Both the position numbers and the translations under genes were made by a program. From Rhizobium sp. Q54 (GTDB lineage: Bacteria > Pseudomonadota > Alphaproteobacteria > Rhizobiales > Xanthobacteraceae), in contig CAMDSH010000001.1 in assembly GCA_945907045.1 (NCBI GenBank), positions 186,001 to 250,000 of the forward strand: a DNA stretch of 64,000 nt, in the 5' to 3' direction. The notes under the pieces were generated by a model. That model was not told the DNA's origin. It did no database searches and saw only the letters and a program-made list of their open reading frames with translations. Below, in pieces: positions 46,795-56,074 of the stretch (position 1 is its first letter; each line of letters opens with the position of its first letter).

Positions 46795-47781
46795 TCAAGG
46801 TTCCTTGAAGCGAACGGTGGTGGAGTTGCGCCCTGCGACATCGATGGCCGCGAACGGGGCGGACATCAGCCCGCGCGACGAGCAATCGTTGTGATCGTTG
46901 AGCTCGAACTTTCCCTCGCGCGTGCAGAGCTGAACGTTGCCGCCCCAGGCGAGCGGTTGCTCGCCGCGCTTGACCAGGAAACCGTTTTCGTCGACGGCCT
47001 CGGCATAAGTGTAAAGCCGCCGCGGCTCGCCGCGTACGTCCGGCTTCACGCATTTTCCCGGTTCGATGCGGTACCAGCCGCGCGTGACGATGGCGCCCAT
47101 CTCCACGATGCCGAGCGCCGCCATCACGGTGAGCTTGGTTTCGTTGCACCAGGAAAAACCGTTGCCGTCCGGCGACTGCGCGGCCTGCAGCAGCACGTTG
47201 AAGAAGTTCGGCTGCGACGCGGCGTTCGCCGGCAATTTGCGGTCGCGCAAAAAAGCCGCCAGCGCGGCTTCGGTCTTCGCGCCGGACAAGCCGTCGATCG
47301 GATTGGCGTCGTAGCCGGAGACGACCAGCAACCGCTGAATGCCCGCGAGCCGCGCCTGCTCGTCGGTGTAATCGGATTCCTCCGCGAGATTGGCGATCGG
47401 CCCCTTGCTGGTGTCGGTCGGCTTTACGGTGGTGAAGCGCACGGGGCGCTGTCCGCCCCGGCAGCCGCGTGCGCTGGCGATAGTGAAGTCGCGCTCGCCG
47501 ACGCAGAGATCGGCATGGCCCGTCTGCGGCAATGGCGCTGCGCCGTACACCGACGGCGTACTGGCATGCACATAAACCAGTTCGGCATCGAGCGGGCCTT
47601 CGAGCACATTGCGGCATTGGCCGGGCTCGATATGGAACCAGCCGCGCGTCGTCACGCTGGCGCGATTTTCCAGGCCGATCGCCGCCTCGACCACGTAACT
47701 GGTGCGATTGCACAGCGACAATTCGGCGTGAGCGGGCGTTGCCGCGATAAGGATCGTCAGAAGTGCGATCAAGCGAATCAT
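46795..47781 (-). CDS. Exported protein with two DUF1036 domains around a peptidoglycan-binding-like segment
   Basis: A 328-residue protein with a signal peptide (MIRLIALLTILIAATPAHA). The first DUF1036 starts at LSLCNRTSYVVEAAIGLENRASVTTRGWFHIEPGQC; a second copy starts at FSWCNETKLTVMAALGIVEMGAIVTRGWYRIEPGKC. Between them (about 130-175) lies IQRLLVVSGYDANPIDGLSGAKTEAALAAF, which resembles a PG_binding_1 repeat. The role is unknown; an envelope location is likely. It is directly upstream of the HAD nucleotidase. Confidence 0.85.
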   Translation of the reverse strand: MIRLIALLTILIAATPAHAELSLCNRTSYVVEAAIGLENRASVTTRGWFHIEPGQCRNVLEGPLDAELVYVHASTPSVYGAAPLPQTGHADLCVGERDFTIASARGCRGGQRPVRFTTVKPTDTSKGPIANLAEESDYTDEQARLAGIQRLLVVSGYDANPIDGLSGAKTEAALAAFLRDRKLPANAASQPNFFNVLLQAAQSPDGNGFSWCNETKLTVMAALGIVEMGAIVTRGWYRIEPGKCVKPDVRGEPRRLYTYAEAVDENGFLVKRGEQPLAWGGNVQLCTREGKFELNDHNDCSSRGLMSAPFAAIDVAGRNSTTVRFKEP

Positions 47782-47835
47782 TTCCGAAGATAATCTGCCC
47801 TTCGGAGCGCTCCCGCCACTCCGCCGTGGCTGGAT

Positions 47836-48732
47836 TTAAGGATGTATCAGCGTGCCGGCGCCGTGGTCGGTGAACAATTCGAGCAATACGGCGTGCGGTA
47901 CCTTGCCGTCGAGGATAACCACGCCTTCGACGCCCTGTTCGAGCGCATAGAGGCAGGTCTCGACCTTCGGGATCATGCCGCCGGAAATGGTGCCGTCGGC
48001 GATCAGTTTGCGCGCGTCGGCGACGGTCAAATCCTCGATCAGCTGTTTATCCTTGTCGAGTACGCCCGGCACGTCGGTGAGCAGCAGCAGGCGCTTGGCC
48101 TTGAGTGCCCCGGCGATTGCCCCCGCGAAAGTGTCGGCGTTGACGTTGAACGTGCCGCCATTGGCGCCGGCGGCGACGGGCGCCAGCACCGGGATTAGCT
48201 CGCGGCCAAGCACGGTGTCGAGCACCGTGGTATCGACTTTGTCCGGTTCGCCGACGAAGCCGAGATCGACCACCTTCTCGATATTGGAATCGGGATCGAC
48301 CACGCGGCGGCCGACTTTTTTCGCCACCACCATGTTGCCGTCCTTGCCGCACAGGCCGATGGCCTTGCCGCCGGCGGCGTTGACGTAACCAACGATCTGC
48401 TTGTTGATCGAACCGGCCAGCACCATCTCGACGATTTCCAGCGTCTTGGCGTCGGTGATGCGCAGGCCGCCGGCGAATTGAGATTCAACGCCGGCCTTTT
48501 TCAGCATCGCCTCGATCTGCGGGCCGCCGCCATGCACCACCACCGGATTGATCCCGGTCTGTTCCAGCAGCACGATGTCGCGGGCGAACGCGCGCGCGGT
48601 TTCCTCGACGCCCATGGCATGGCCGCCGTATTTCACCACGACGATCTCGTCATCGTAGCGCTGCATGTGTGGCAGCGCTTCGGAAAGGACGTGGGCGGCG
48701 TCGTGCGGCGTGATCTTCGGGGCTTTGCTCAT
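47836..48732 (-). CDS. argB: Acetylglutamate kinase
   Basis: A 298-residue amino-acid kinase of arginine synthesis. The phosphate-binding KYGGHAM, the substrate segment [30 protein letters not shown] and the C-terminal [31 protein letters not shown] and [10 protein letters not shown] are clear. It lies downstream of engB on the same strand, 61 bases away, as in other Hyphomicrobiales. Confidence 0.97.
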   Translation of the reverse strand: MSKAPKITPHDAAHVLSEALPHMQRYDDEIVVVKYGGHAMGVEETARAFARDIVLLEQTGINPVVVHGGGPQIEAMLKKAGVESQFAGGLRITDAKTLEIVEMVLAGSINKQIVGYVNAAGGKAIGLCGKDGNMVVAKKVGRRVVDPDSNIEKVVDLGFVGEPDKVDTTVLDTVLGRELIPVLAPVAAGANGGTFNVNADTFAGAIAGALKAKRLLLLTDVPGVLDKDKQLIEDLTVADARKLIADGTISGGMIPKVETCLYALEQGVEGVVILDGKVPHAVLLELFTDHGAGTLIHP

Positions 48733-48793
48733 CGCGGGCCTTTATCTCGAATGCGAGAGGGTTCTAGCCGAGAGCGCGTGGCGCGACAATGTA

Positions 48794-49441
48794 TTAACCG
48801 CGCCGCTCCCCTAACAACCTTGCGATCGCGGCGCGCAGTTCGGGAATGCCGGCACTGTCGTGGGACGAGGTTGTGAGCACTTCGGGGAAGGCGGCAGGAC
48901 GCTTTGCCAGCTTGGCTTTTAGCCCTGCAATGCGCTCGGTCAGCGCCGCCGGTTTCACTGCGTCGGCTTTGGTCAGCACGATCTGATGACTGATCGCTGA
49001 CTCGCCGAGCGCGCCAAGAATGCTGTCGTCGGCGTCTTTCAGACCGTGGCGGGCATCGACCAGCACATAGACGCGGGCGAGGCTGGCGCGGCCACGCAGG
49101 TAATCGTGAATCAGCGCCGTCCATTCCGCGATCTTGGCTTTCGGCGCCTCGGCGTATCCGTAGCCCGGCATGTCGACCAGCGTGAGGCCGTGGCCCGCCG
49201 AAAAGAAAATCAGCTCCTGCGTGCGGCCGGGCGTGTGCGAGGTGCGCGCCAGCGCTTTACGTCCGGTGAGCGCGTTGATCAGGCTCGACTTGCCGACGTT
49301 GGAGCGTCCGGCGAAGGCAATCTCGACGCCCTGCATGGGGGGCAACGATTGCGGCGAACTCGCCGCCGACAGGAAGTCCCATTGCACGCCGAATAGCCGG
49401 CGGCCGGTTTCGATTTCTCGAGATGAAAATTCCGAGGTCAT
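48794..49441 (-). CDS. engB: Ribosome-biogenesis GTP-binding protein YsxC/EngB
   Basis: A 215-residue TRAFAC GTPase for 50S assembly. G1 AGRSNVGKSSLINAL, G2 TSHTPGRTQ, G3 LVDMPGYGYAEAP, G4 VLTKADAV and a G5-like TSSHDSAG are all present. It lies between yidC and argB; a mosaic of palindromes fills the gap to yidC. Confidence 0.96.
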   Translation of the reverse strand: MTSEFSSREIETGRRLFGVQWDFLSAASSPQSLPPMQGVEIAFAGRSNVGKSSLINALTGRKALARTSHTPGRTQELIFFSAGHGLTLVDMPGYGYAEAPKAKIAEWTALIHDYLRGRASLARVYVLVDARHGLKDADDSILGALGESAISHQIVLTKADAVKPAALTERIAGLKAKLAKRPAAFPEVLTTSSHDSAGIPELRAAIARLLGERRG

Positions 49442-49450
49442 TTTGTGTCA

Positions 49451-49586
49451 TGCCCCGCGTAGGCGGGGCATCCAGTAATCGCCGGGCTGGCGCATGCGAC
49501 GTGCACAACAACGTATGTCAACGGATACTGGATCGCCCGGTCAAGTTTACAGTCGGGCCGGCCGACGGCCGGACCCGGTTGCCGGG
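49451..49586. repeat. Mosaic palindromic element in the engB-yidC gap
   Basis: Almost the whole 161-base gap is made of inverted repeats: TGCCCCGC-GTAG-GCGGGGCA (49451-49470), a pair ATCCAGTA (49470-49477) / TACTGGAT (49526-49533), CCGGCC-GAC-GGCCGG (near 49557-49571) and CCCGG-TTG-CCGGG (49574-49586). It resembles the mosaic intergenic elements of rhizobia and may affect transcription between yidC and engB. Confidence 0.6.
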
Positions 49587-49602
49587 CGACGACAGCAGAA
49601 CG

Positions 49603-51423
49603 TCAGTCCGATTTTTTCTTGGCGAACAGCGACTTGATGTTGTCGAACAATTCGATCTTGGCGCCGTGCTTCCGCATGATCACGCTCTGCTGGATCACCG
49701 AGAGCGTGTTGTTCCAGGCCCAGTAGATGACCAGGCCGGCGGGGAAAGTCGCCAGCATGAAAGTGAAGATCAGCGGCATCCAGTCGAAGATCATCTTCTG
49801 CGTCGGATCGGGCGGCGACGGATTGAGCTTCATCTGCACGAACATGGTCACGCCCATGATCAGCGGCCATACGCCGAGCGCGAGGAAGTGTCCGAACACT
49901 GGCAACGCGGTGGGGTCGAAAGGCAGCAGGCCGAACAGATTGAACAGATTGGTCGGATCGGGCGCGGCGAGGTCGTGGATCCAGCCGAAGAACGGCGCGT
50001 GGCGCATCTCAATAGTGACGAACAGCACCTTGTAGAGCGCGAAGAAAACCGGAATCTGAATCAGAATAGGCAGGCAGCCTGCGATTGGATTTATCTTTTC
50101 CTGCTTGTACAGCTCCATCAGCGCCGCCTGTTGCTTCGCCTTGTCGTCGGCAAAGCGTTCGCGGATTTCGGTCATCTGCGGCTGCACGGCCTTCATCTTC
50201 GCCATCGAGGCGTAGGATTTATTGGCGAGCGGGAAGAACACGATCTTGATCAGCACGGTGACCAGCAGAATGGCGATGCCGAAGTTCCCCGTCAGACGGA
50301 AGAAATAATCCATCACGATGAACATCGGCTTGGTGATGAAATAGAACCAGCCCCAGTCGATCATCAGATCGAAGCGGCTGATGTTCTGCTCTTTCTCATA
50401 CTGGCTGATGAGATTGACTTCCTTCGCGCCGGCGAAGAGGCGCGTATCGGCGGTGGCGGTCGCGCCGGGCGCGACGTTGCGTTGTTCGAGCAGGTAATCC
50501 GCCTGATAGATGCGCTGCGCGCCCGTCAGCGTGCTCAGGAATTCCGCCTTGATCGCCGCATTCTGCGGCGGAATCAGCGTTGCGGCCCAATATTTGTCGG
50601 TGATGCCGAGCCAGTAATTGGATTTCGTGAATTCGATTTTCTTTTTGTCTTCAATGTTCTTGTAGGTGTCCTCTTGCAGCTTGTCGTCGAGCACGCCGAT
50701 CATGCCTTCATGCAGGATGTAATAGCCCTGCACCTGTGGCGTGCCGTGACGTGAGATCAGCGCATAAGGATAGAGTGAGACCGCAGCCGCGCTTTTGTTG
50801 GCGACTTCGTCCTTGACGGTGAAAAGATATTTGTCGTCGACCGAGATGGTGCGCGCGAATTCGAGGCCATCGCCGTTATTGTAGGTGAGTTTCACCGGTT
50901 GGCCGACGCCGAGCGCGTTGGAGCCAGCTTGTGTCCAGACGGTATCCGGTCCCGGCAGCTTGGCGGTGGTGCCGGTGGCGGCGACCCAGCCGAATTCGGC
51001 GTAGAACGGTTCGGGGCTTCCCGAGGGCGACAGCAGCACGATGGCTGGCGATTTCGGATCGACCGTCTCGCGATATTTCACCAGCGAAAGATCGTCGATG
51101 CGCCCGCCCTTGAGCGCGATCGATCCGTTAAGGCTCGGAGTGTCGATGCGAATGCGCGGCGTCGCGGAAATCGTGGCTGCGCGCGTGGCGGCGATGACCG
51201 CCGCGGGCGGCGCGGCCTGCCCCGGAATCACCGGTGCGCCGCCCGGTTGCGCGGCAGCGGGCGCCGGCTGTCCGGGTTGCGCGGGCAGCGTTACCTGCGC
51301 TTGTTTCTGCGCCTGTTCCTGTTTTTGCTTCTCCATCTGCGGCATGCCGACGAAGTACTGCCATGAGATCAGCACCAAGGCTGACAGCACGACCGCGAGA
51401 ATGGTGTTTTTCTGATCGTTCAT
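49603..51423 (-). CDS. yidC: Membrane protein insertase YidC
   Basis: A 606-residue inner-membrane insertase with one N-terminal helix (about 8-22), a Gln/Ala/Pro-rich linker, a large periplasmic domain (about 90-350) and the conserved five-helix core (about 365-590) with the arginine-containing groove segment and KMKAVQPQMTEIRERFADDK coiled loop, LPILIQIPVFFALYKVLF and a basic C-tail. Its ATG overlaps the rnpA stop (ATGA); the yidD gene found between the two in many bacteria is absent here. Confidence 0.96.
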   Translation of the reverse strand: MNDQKNTILAVVLSALVLISWQYFVGMPQMEKQKQEQAQKQAQVTLPAQPGQPAPAAAQPGGAPVIPGQAAPPAAVIAATRAATISATPRIRIDTPSLNGSIALKGGRIDDLSLVKYRETVDPKSPAIVLLSPSGSPEPFYAEFGWVAATGTTAKLPGPDTVWTQAGSNALGVGQPVKLTYNNGDGLEFARTISVDDKYLFTVKDEVANKSAAAVSLYPYALISRHGTPQVQGYYILHEGMIGVLDDKLQEDTYKNIEDKKKIEFTKSNYWLGITDKYWAATLIPPQNAAIKAEFLSTLTGAQRIYQADYLLEQRNVAPGATATADTRLFAGAKEVNLISQYEKEQNISRFDLMIDWGWFYFITKPMFIVMDYFFRLTGNFGIAILLVTVLIKIVFFPLANKSYASMAKMKAVQPQMTEIRERFADDKAKQQAALMELYKQEKINPIAGCLPILIQIPVFFALYKVLFVTIEMRHAPFFGWIHDLAAPDPTNLFNLFGLLPFDPTALPVFGHFLALGVWPLIMGVTMFVQMKLNPSPPDPTQKMIFDWMPLIFTFMLATFPAGLVIYWAWNNTLSVIQQSVIMRKHGAKIELFDNIKSLFAKKKSD

Positions 51424-51782
51424 GAAACGGACGCTCGTATTGCCTTGCCGTGCCCCGCATGCAGCCGGCGCAATGCGCCGTCGAATTCCTCGGCCATGCG
51501 CGCGAACGTCAGCGAGAGCGCGGCGCGGCGGCCTACCAGCACGTAATCGTATCCGGCGCGCAACGGCGCCGTGGCCGCGAGCCTGACGATTTCCCGCAAG
51601 CGCCGGCGGATGCGATTGCGCACAACCGCGTTGCCGATTTTCTTGGTGACGGTGAAGCCGACACGCACCGGCCCTTCGTCATCGTCTTTTCGCTTGCGCG
51701 CCTGCAGCACGAACGCCGCTGCCGGAATTTTGGATCCGGTCGCGGCGGCCAGGAAGTCCGCTCGTTGCCTCAATCGTTCCAT
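51420..51782 (-). CDS. rnpA: Ribonuclease P protein component
   Basis: A 120-residue basic protein that assists RNase P RNA in tRNA 5' maturation. The RNR signature RNRIRRRLREIVR is present after VGFTVTKKIGNAVV. It follows rpmH by 29 bases and is coupled to yidC. Confidence 0.94.
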   Translation of the reverse strand: MERLRQRADFLAAATGSKIPAAAFVLQARKRKDDDEGPVRVGFTVTKKIGNAVVRNRIRRRLREIVRLAATAPLRAGYDYVLVGRRAALSLTFARMAEEFDGALRRLHAGHGKAIRASVS

Positions 51783-51811
51783 GAAATCTTAAGGATGCGC
51801 TGCGCGCAAAG

Positions 51812-51946
51812 TTAGGCGCTGAGCCGCTTGCGCCCATGCGCACGCCGCTTGCGGAGCACTTTGCGTCCGCCTTTGGTGGCCATGCGCGAGCGGAAGCCGT
51901 GACGGCGCTTGCGTACCAGTTTGCTCGGTTGATAGGTCCGCTTCAC
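51812..51946 (-). CDS. rpmH: 50S ribosomal protein L34
   Basis: A 44-residue ribosomal protein beginning [21 protein letters not shown] and ending RKRLSA, the classic L34 sequence. The start is GTG at 51946, with GGAGAA 8 bases upstream; a longer open frame upstream is not coding. First gene of rpmH-rnpA-yidC-engB-argB. The 217 bases upstream contain its promoter and that of the divergent kinase; nothing else is evident there. Confidence 0.96.
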   Translation of the reverse strand: MKRTYQPSKLVRKRRHGFRSRMATKGGRKVLRKRRAHGRKRLSA

Positions 51947-52163
51947 TGCAATGGTTCTCCGCTGGCCGCGCTGGAAATCCGGATATATTGGGTTAGCGCT
52001 GGATTTGCGCGGCTTATAAGGGAGGCCCTCCGGCCCGTCAATGCGACGTGCGGCCCCGCCCGGCCCAGTTATGGCCCTAATATGATGTTGATTGGCGCCC
52101 ATTACACCGCGAGATAGCGTGATTACATCCGGTTCTGATGATGACTGATTTAAGGCACGAGCG

Positions 52164-53639
52164 ATGACGGACAACGCCGCCTGGACAAAGGAATTGGGTC
52201 CGGCGCACGCACCGCGTTTCGGACTCTCCGGCAAGCTGTTGTTGCTCACGGTCCTGTTCGTGATGCTGGCCGAAGTGCTCATCTACGTGCCGTCTATCGC
52301 CAATTTTCGTCTCAACTGGCTTAACGATCGCCTTGCCGCCGCGCACACCGCCGCGCTCGTGCTCGATGCCGCGCCGAGCGGAATGGTGCCGGAGCCGCTG
52401 GCGCGGCAGATCCTCGAGAGCATCGGCGCCAAGGCCGTCGCCATGAAAATGGGGACGCAGCGCCGGCTGCTCGCTGTCTCCGAGATGCCGTCCTCGATCC
52501 ACCACGACGTCGACATGCGCAACATGTCTTCGATCACCGCCACCTATGAGGCGATCGAAAGCCTGTTCTTCTGCAAGGACAGCGACATCATCCGCGCCGT
52601 CGGCCCGGCGCCGATGGGCGGTGACTTTCTCGAAATCGTGCTGGAGGAAGGCCCGCTCCGGCAGGCGATGTTCAAGTTTTCCGGCAACGTGCTGCTGATC
52701 TCGCTGGTGATCTCCGGCATCACCGCGATGCTGGTGTTCTTCGCACTGCATTACATGCTGGTGCGCCCGATGCGCCGCATCACCGCCAACATGACCGCGT
52801 TCCGCGCCGACCCGGAAAATCCGGGACGCATCATTGTCGCTTCAAGCCGCCGCGACGAAATCGGCACGGCTGAGAGCGAGCTGGCCACCATGCAACGCGA
52901 TCTTGCCTCGATGCTGCACCAAAAAAACAGGCTGGCCGCGCTCGGGCTCGCGGTGTCGAAGATCAATCACGACCTGCGCAACTTGCTGGCCTCGGCGCAA
53001 TTGTTTTCCGATCAATTTTCCAGTTCGCCGGATCCGAAAGTGCAGCGCTTCGCGCCCAAACTGATGCGCGCGCTGGAGCGCGCCATCGCGTTCTGCCAAT
53101 CGACGCTGTCCTACGGCGCGGCGCAGGAAGCTCCGCCCGACCGCAAGACCGTCACGCTCGATCCGCTGATTGAGGAAGTGCACGAAGCGCTCGGTCTCAA
53201 GCTCGAAGTGCCGATCCGCTGGATCGTCGCCGTTGAGCGCGGCATGACGGTGGAAGCCGACCACGATCAGCTGTTTCGAATCCTGCTCAATCTCACGCGC
53301 AACGCGGTGCAAGCGCTGGAAGGCCGCGCATCGCGCGACCCCGCGCGCGACCAGATCCGCATCACCGGCCGGCGCGAAGGCGCGGTGGCGGTGATCGAGG
53401 TTTCCGACACCGGCCCCGGGATTTCCGACAAGGCACGCGCGCATTTGTTCGAGGCGTTCCAGGGCTCGACCCGGCCGGGCGGCTCGGGCCTCGGCCTCGC
53501 CATCGCAGCCGAACTGGTGCGTGCGCATGGCGGCGACATTCGCCTGGTCGATGGCACCATCGGCGCGACGTTCAGCATCACCATCCCGGATCGCGCGGTC
53601 GAGCTCGACGCCCGCCGCGGAGAACGCGCGCGAGCCTGA
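52164..53639 (+). CDS. Membrane sensor histidine kinase, orphan
   Basis: A 491-residue kinase: helix about 23-43, periplasmic sensor domain about 45-170, second helix about 173-197, HAMP about 198-250, dimerisation/phospho-acceptor with His269 in [12 protein letters not shown], and ATPase domain with N box [13 protein letters not shown]1 [10 protein letters not shown]2 [23 protein letters not shown] (not HELRT) is typical of a rhizobial subgroup. No response-regulator gene is adjacent. The signal is unknown. Confidence 0.92.
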   Translation: MTDNAAWTKELGPAHAPRFGLSGKLLLLTVLFVMLAEVLIYVPSIANFRLNWLNDRLAAAHTAALVLDAAPSGMVPEPLARQILESIGAKAVAMKMGTQRRLLAVSEMPSSIHHDVDMRNMSSITATYEAIESLFFCKDSDIIRAVGPAPMGGDFLEIVLEEGPLRQAMFKFSGNVLLISLVISGITAMLVFFALHYMLVRPMRRITANMTAFRADPENPGRIIVASSRRDEIGTAESELATMQRDLASMLHQKNRLAALGLAVSKINHDLRNLLASAQLFSDQFSSSPDPKVQRFAPKLMRALERAIAFCQSTLSYGAAQEAPPDRKTVTLDPLIEEVHEALGLKLEVPIRWIVAVERGMTVEADHDQLFRILLNLTRNAVQALEGRASRDPARDQIRITGRREGAVAVIEVSDTGPGISDKARAHLFEAFQGSTRPGGSGLGLAIAAELVRAHGGDIRLVDGTIGATFSITIPDRAVELDARRGERARA

Positions 53640-53716
53640 AATTTTTGGAACAGACGGCGCTGCACGGTGTTCAATGAATTGGGCGCCGCATGGGGAGCGG
53701 CCATAAGGTCTTCGCA

Positions 53717-54756
53717 ATGGTATCGCTGCTGGGATTAGCGACGGCGGTGCCGCCTCATCGACTCGATCAATCCGCCGTTATCGGAATCGCCGGGCGCAAG
53801 TTCGCGAAAAGCCTCGCGCGCTATCCAAAGCTCGCGGATGTGTTCGTCAATGCCGGCATCGATCGGCGCTATTCCGCGCGTCCCTTGCGATGGTTCGAGG
53901 AACCGCACGACTGGAGCGAGCGCACGCAGGCTTATCTCGACGGCGCCGGCGATCTATTCGTCAAGGCGGCGAAGCTGGCGCTCAAGCGTGCGCGCATCGC
54001 CGCGCGCGATGTCGATGTGATCGTCACCGTATCGTCGACCGGCATCGCGACGCCGAGTCTGGAAGCACGCGCCGCGAAAAATTGGGATTTCGCGCCGATG
54101 CCGCGCGCGTTCCCATATTCGGGCTCGGCTGCGCCGGCGGCGTTTCCGGATTGGCCACCGCGGCGAAACTGGCGCGCGCGAAACCCGGTGACACAGTGCT
54201 GCTCGTTGTTGTGGAGCTTTGCACATTGTCGTTTCGCGGCGACCGCGGCACCAAGGCGGATGTTATTTCCACCGCTTTGTTCGGCGACGGCGCGGCAGCG
54301 GCCGTGCTGCGCGCGGGAAAGACGAAATCGAAACTTCGCATCGGCATGGCGGCAGAGCACACCTGGCCGGACACGCTCGACATCATGGGCTGGTCGGTCG
54401 ATCCGATAGGTTTCGGCGTCGTGCTATCGCGCTCGCTCCCCGCATTCGTCGAGCAGCGGCTCGCTGCGCCCGCGCGCCGCTTCATGAAAGCCGCCAAACT
54501 GAAAAATCCGCGCTTCATCTGCCATCCCGGCGGCGCCAAGGTGCTGAACGCGGTGGAGACGGCGCTTGGGCTGAAAAGCGGAACGCTAGCCGACGAGCGC
54601 GAGGTGCTGCGCCGTTACGGAAACATGTCAGCGCCGACCGTGCTGTTCGTGCTGGAGCGCGCGCTCAAGCGCGGCCTGAAGGGACCGGCGGTGCTCTCCG
54701 CGCTCGGGCCGGGTTTCACCGCGAGTTTTCTGGCGATCGAGGGTTCCCGTGGGTGA
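53717..54756 (+). pseudogene. Type III polyketide synthase (chalcone synthase-like) broken by a -1 frameshift
   Basis: The first part (from ATG 53717, MVSLLGLATAVPPHRLDQ) reads as the N-half of a chalcone-synthase-type enzyme up to TPSLEARAAK. At an A5 run (54077-54081) homology moves to the -1 frame: KLGFRADAARVPIFGLGCAGGVSGLATAAKLARA, with the active-site Cys, then the catalytic His in FICHPGGAKVL and Asn in GNMSAPTV. One extra A (A6) would rejoin the frames into about 347 residues, the normal length. It is a real one-base loss, a sequencing error in a homopolymer, or slippage at AAAAAT. The product would be an alkylpyrone or alkylresorcinol. Confidence 0.85.
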
Positions 54757-55282
54757 AGGCGCGTGGCTTGTTCTCTTTCTGGTGACGCAGCGGCTGGCCG
54801 AGCTTGCCTTCGCCACGCACAACACGTTGCGTCTCATCGGCCGCGGCGGCGCCGAGTTTGGGCAATCGCATTACTATTTAATTGTCGCGCTGCATGCGTT
54901 CTGGCTGCTGGCGCTCTGGATCATGGGCCACGACCGCGCAGCCGATCCTTATTTGCTTGGCGTCTTCGTTCTGCTGCAGGTGGCGCGGCTGTGGGTCATC
55001 GCCAGTCTGGGAGCGCGCTGGACGACGCGCGTAATCGTCGTGCCGGGAGAAAAGCCGCTCGCGCGGGGGCCTTACCGCTGGATCAGGCACCCTAATTATC
55101 TGATCGTCGTTGTGGAGATCGCGGTGGTCCCGTTGGCGCTGGGCCTGTGGGGTATCGCCATCGTGTTTTCGCTCGCCAATGCGGCGCTCTTGTACATACG
55201 CATCCGCGTTGAGAACGAGGCGCTTGCCTGGGCGGCGCGCCAGCCGGGTCCAACCCTTGCCAATGCAAACCCAAGGCGATAG
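54749..55282 (+). CDS. Isoprenylcysteine carboxyl methyltransferase (ICMT)-like membrane protein
   Basis: A 177-residue membrane methyltransferase with about four helices and the ICMT motif GPYRWIRHPNYLIVVVEI that binds S-adenosylmethionine, plus EN in RVENEALAW. It starts at GTG 54749, overlapping the end of the polyketide synthase by 8 bases. The same pair, a type III polyketide synthase and an ICMT-like enzyme, is known as BpsA-BpsB in Bacillus, where BpsB makes methyl ethers of alkylpyrones; a matching role here is likely. Its frame is intact although its partner is frameshifted. Confidence 0.85.
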   Translation: MGEGAWLVLFLVTQRLAELAFATHNTLRLIGRGGAEFGQSHYYLIVALHAFWLLALWIMGHDRAADPYLLGVFVLLQVARLWVIASLGARWTTRVIVVPGEKPLARGPYRWIRHPNYLIVVVEIAVVPLALGLWGIAIVFSLANAALLYIRIRVENEALAWAARQPGPTLANANPRR

Positions 55283-55323
55283 CTATGCCTTCGTTCCGTG
55301 CCGAAATCCCGGCGACGGTATCA

Positions 55324-55400
55324 GCGCCCGTAGCTCAGCTGGATAGAGCACCAGACTACGAATCTGGGGGTCGGGAGTTCGAATCTCTCCGGGCGCGCCA
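55324..55400 (+). tRNA. tRNA-Arg (anticodon ACG)
   Basis: A 77-nt tRNA with encoded CCA: acceptor GCGCCCG / CGGGCGC, D arm GCTC...GAGC, anticodon stem CCAGA/TCTGG with loop CTACGAA (anticodon ACG, A34 normally changed to inosine), T loop TTCGAAT and discriminator G. It reads CGU/CGC/CGA codons. It is 30 bases before a second, very similar tRNA-Arg. Confidence 0.96.
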
Positions 55401-55430
55401 TCTTCTTCTTCTCGTTTAAGTAAAAAAGAA

Positions 55431-55507
55431 GCGCCGGTAGCTCAGCTGGATAGAGCACCAGACTTCGAATCTGGGGGTCAGGGGTTCGAATCCCTTCCGG
55501 CGCGCCA
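55431..55507 (+). tRNA. tRNA-Arg (anticodon TCG)
   Basis: A 77-nt tRNA with encoded CCA: acceptor GCGCCGG / CCGGCGC, the same D arm and anticodon stem as its neighbour, loop CTTCGAA (anticodon TCG) and T loop TTCGAAT. It reads CGA/CGG codons. It differs from the tRNA at 55324 at only a few positions in the acceptor, anticodon, variable and T stem. Confidence 0.96.
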
Positions 55508-55542
55508 ATTATAAAAACGGCAGCTTTCTCGTCCGGCTCAGT

Positions 55543-56013
55543 TTAAATGCGTCGAAACAATACGCCGGCGAGAAGCACCAGATAAGCAATCGCGAGCACA
55601 TCAATAGCGCGCACTGGAGGGATGAATGGCATTCTTATGCGCGCGTAGTATGCCAGCAAGGCGACGAGAGCCAGCACGAGCGAAATAATAAAGACCGGAA
55701 CAGTCGGCGGCGTGAGATGGAGATGCCCGCCTGCGTTGCCGCCGCTTTGGAAAACTCGCCCGCCCCGTCCGAAAAATCCGAGAATGACCAACAGCAACAC
55801 CGCACCGATGGTGGCGGCGATGATCGCGGCGACGATGCTGGAGCCAATGCGGATACCTAACTGCGGCAGCAGCCAGGTGCCGATAAATGCACCGACGATT
55901 CCCAAAGCAATATCGGCGACGAGGCCGAAGCCCGTGCCCCGGACGATTTGTCCGGCCAGCCATCCGGCAATGGCGCCAATCAGTAAAATGATGAGAAGGG
56001 TTTCAGCGGACAT
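55543..56013 (-). CDS. GlsB/YeaQ/YmgE-family membrane protein with C-terminal extension
   Basis: A 156-residue membrane protein. The first 85 residues are a standard YeaQ/Tag-like unit (AGWLAGQIVRGTGFGLVADIALGIVGAFIGTWLLP). About 70 more residues with two further helices follow (VPVFIISLVLALVALLAYYARI and VLAIAYLVLLAGVLF), which normal family members lack. It may be a stress-induced envelope protein; the role is unproven. Confidence 0.85.
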   Translation of the reverse strand: MSAETLLIILLIGAIAGWLAGQIVRGTGFGLVADIALGIVGAFIGTWLLPQLGIRIGSSIVAAIIAATIGAVLLLVILGFFGRGGRVFQSGGNAGGHLHLTPPTVPVFIISLVLALVALLAYYARIRMPFIPPVRAIDVLAIAYLVLLAGVLFRRI

Positions 56014-56074
56014 GGGTCGTGCTCCCCGAAAGAATGTTTTGATTCATGGTCTGACGCTGGCGGAAGCGGCGCGC

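Noticed and set aside
51947..52282. An N-terminal extension of the L34 frame to 156 residues
   Set aside because: L34 is 44 residues; the GTG at 51946 has a good ribosome site and the upstream residues are unlike any ribosomal protein.
53890..54756. The second polyketide synthase frame as a separate intact gene
   Set aside because: Its first 55 or so residues are a shadow reading of the upstream frame, and real homology begins only at the A5 run, so it is the second half of one broken gene.
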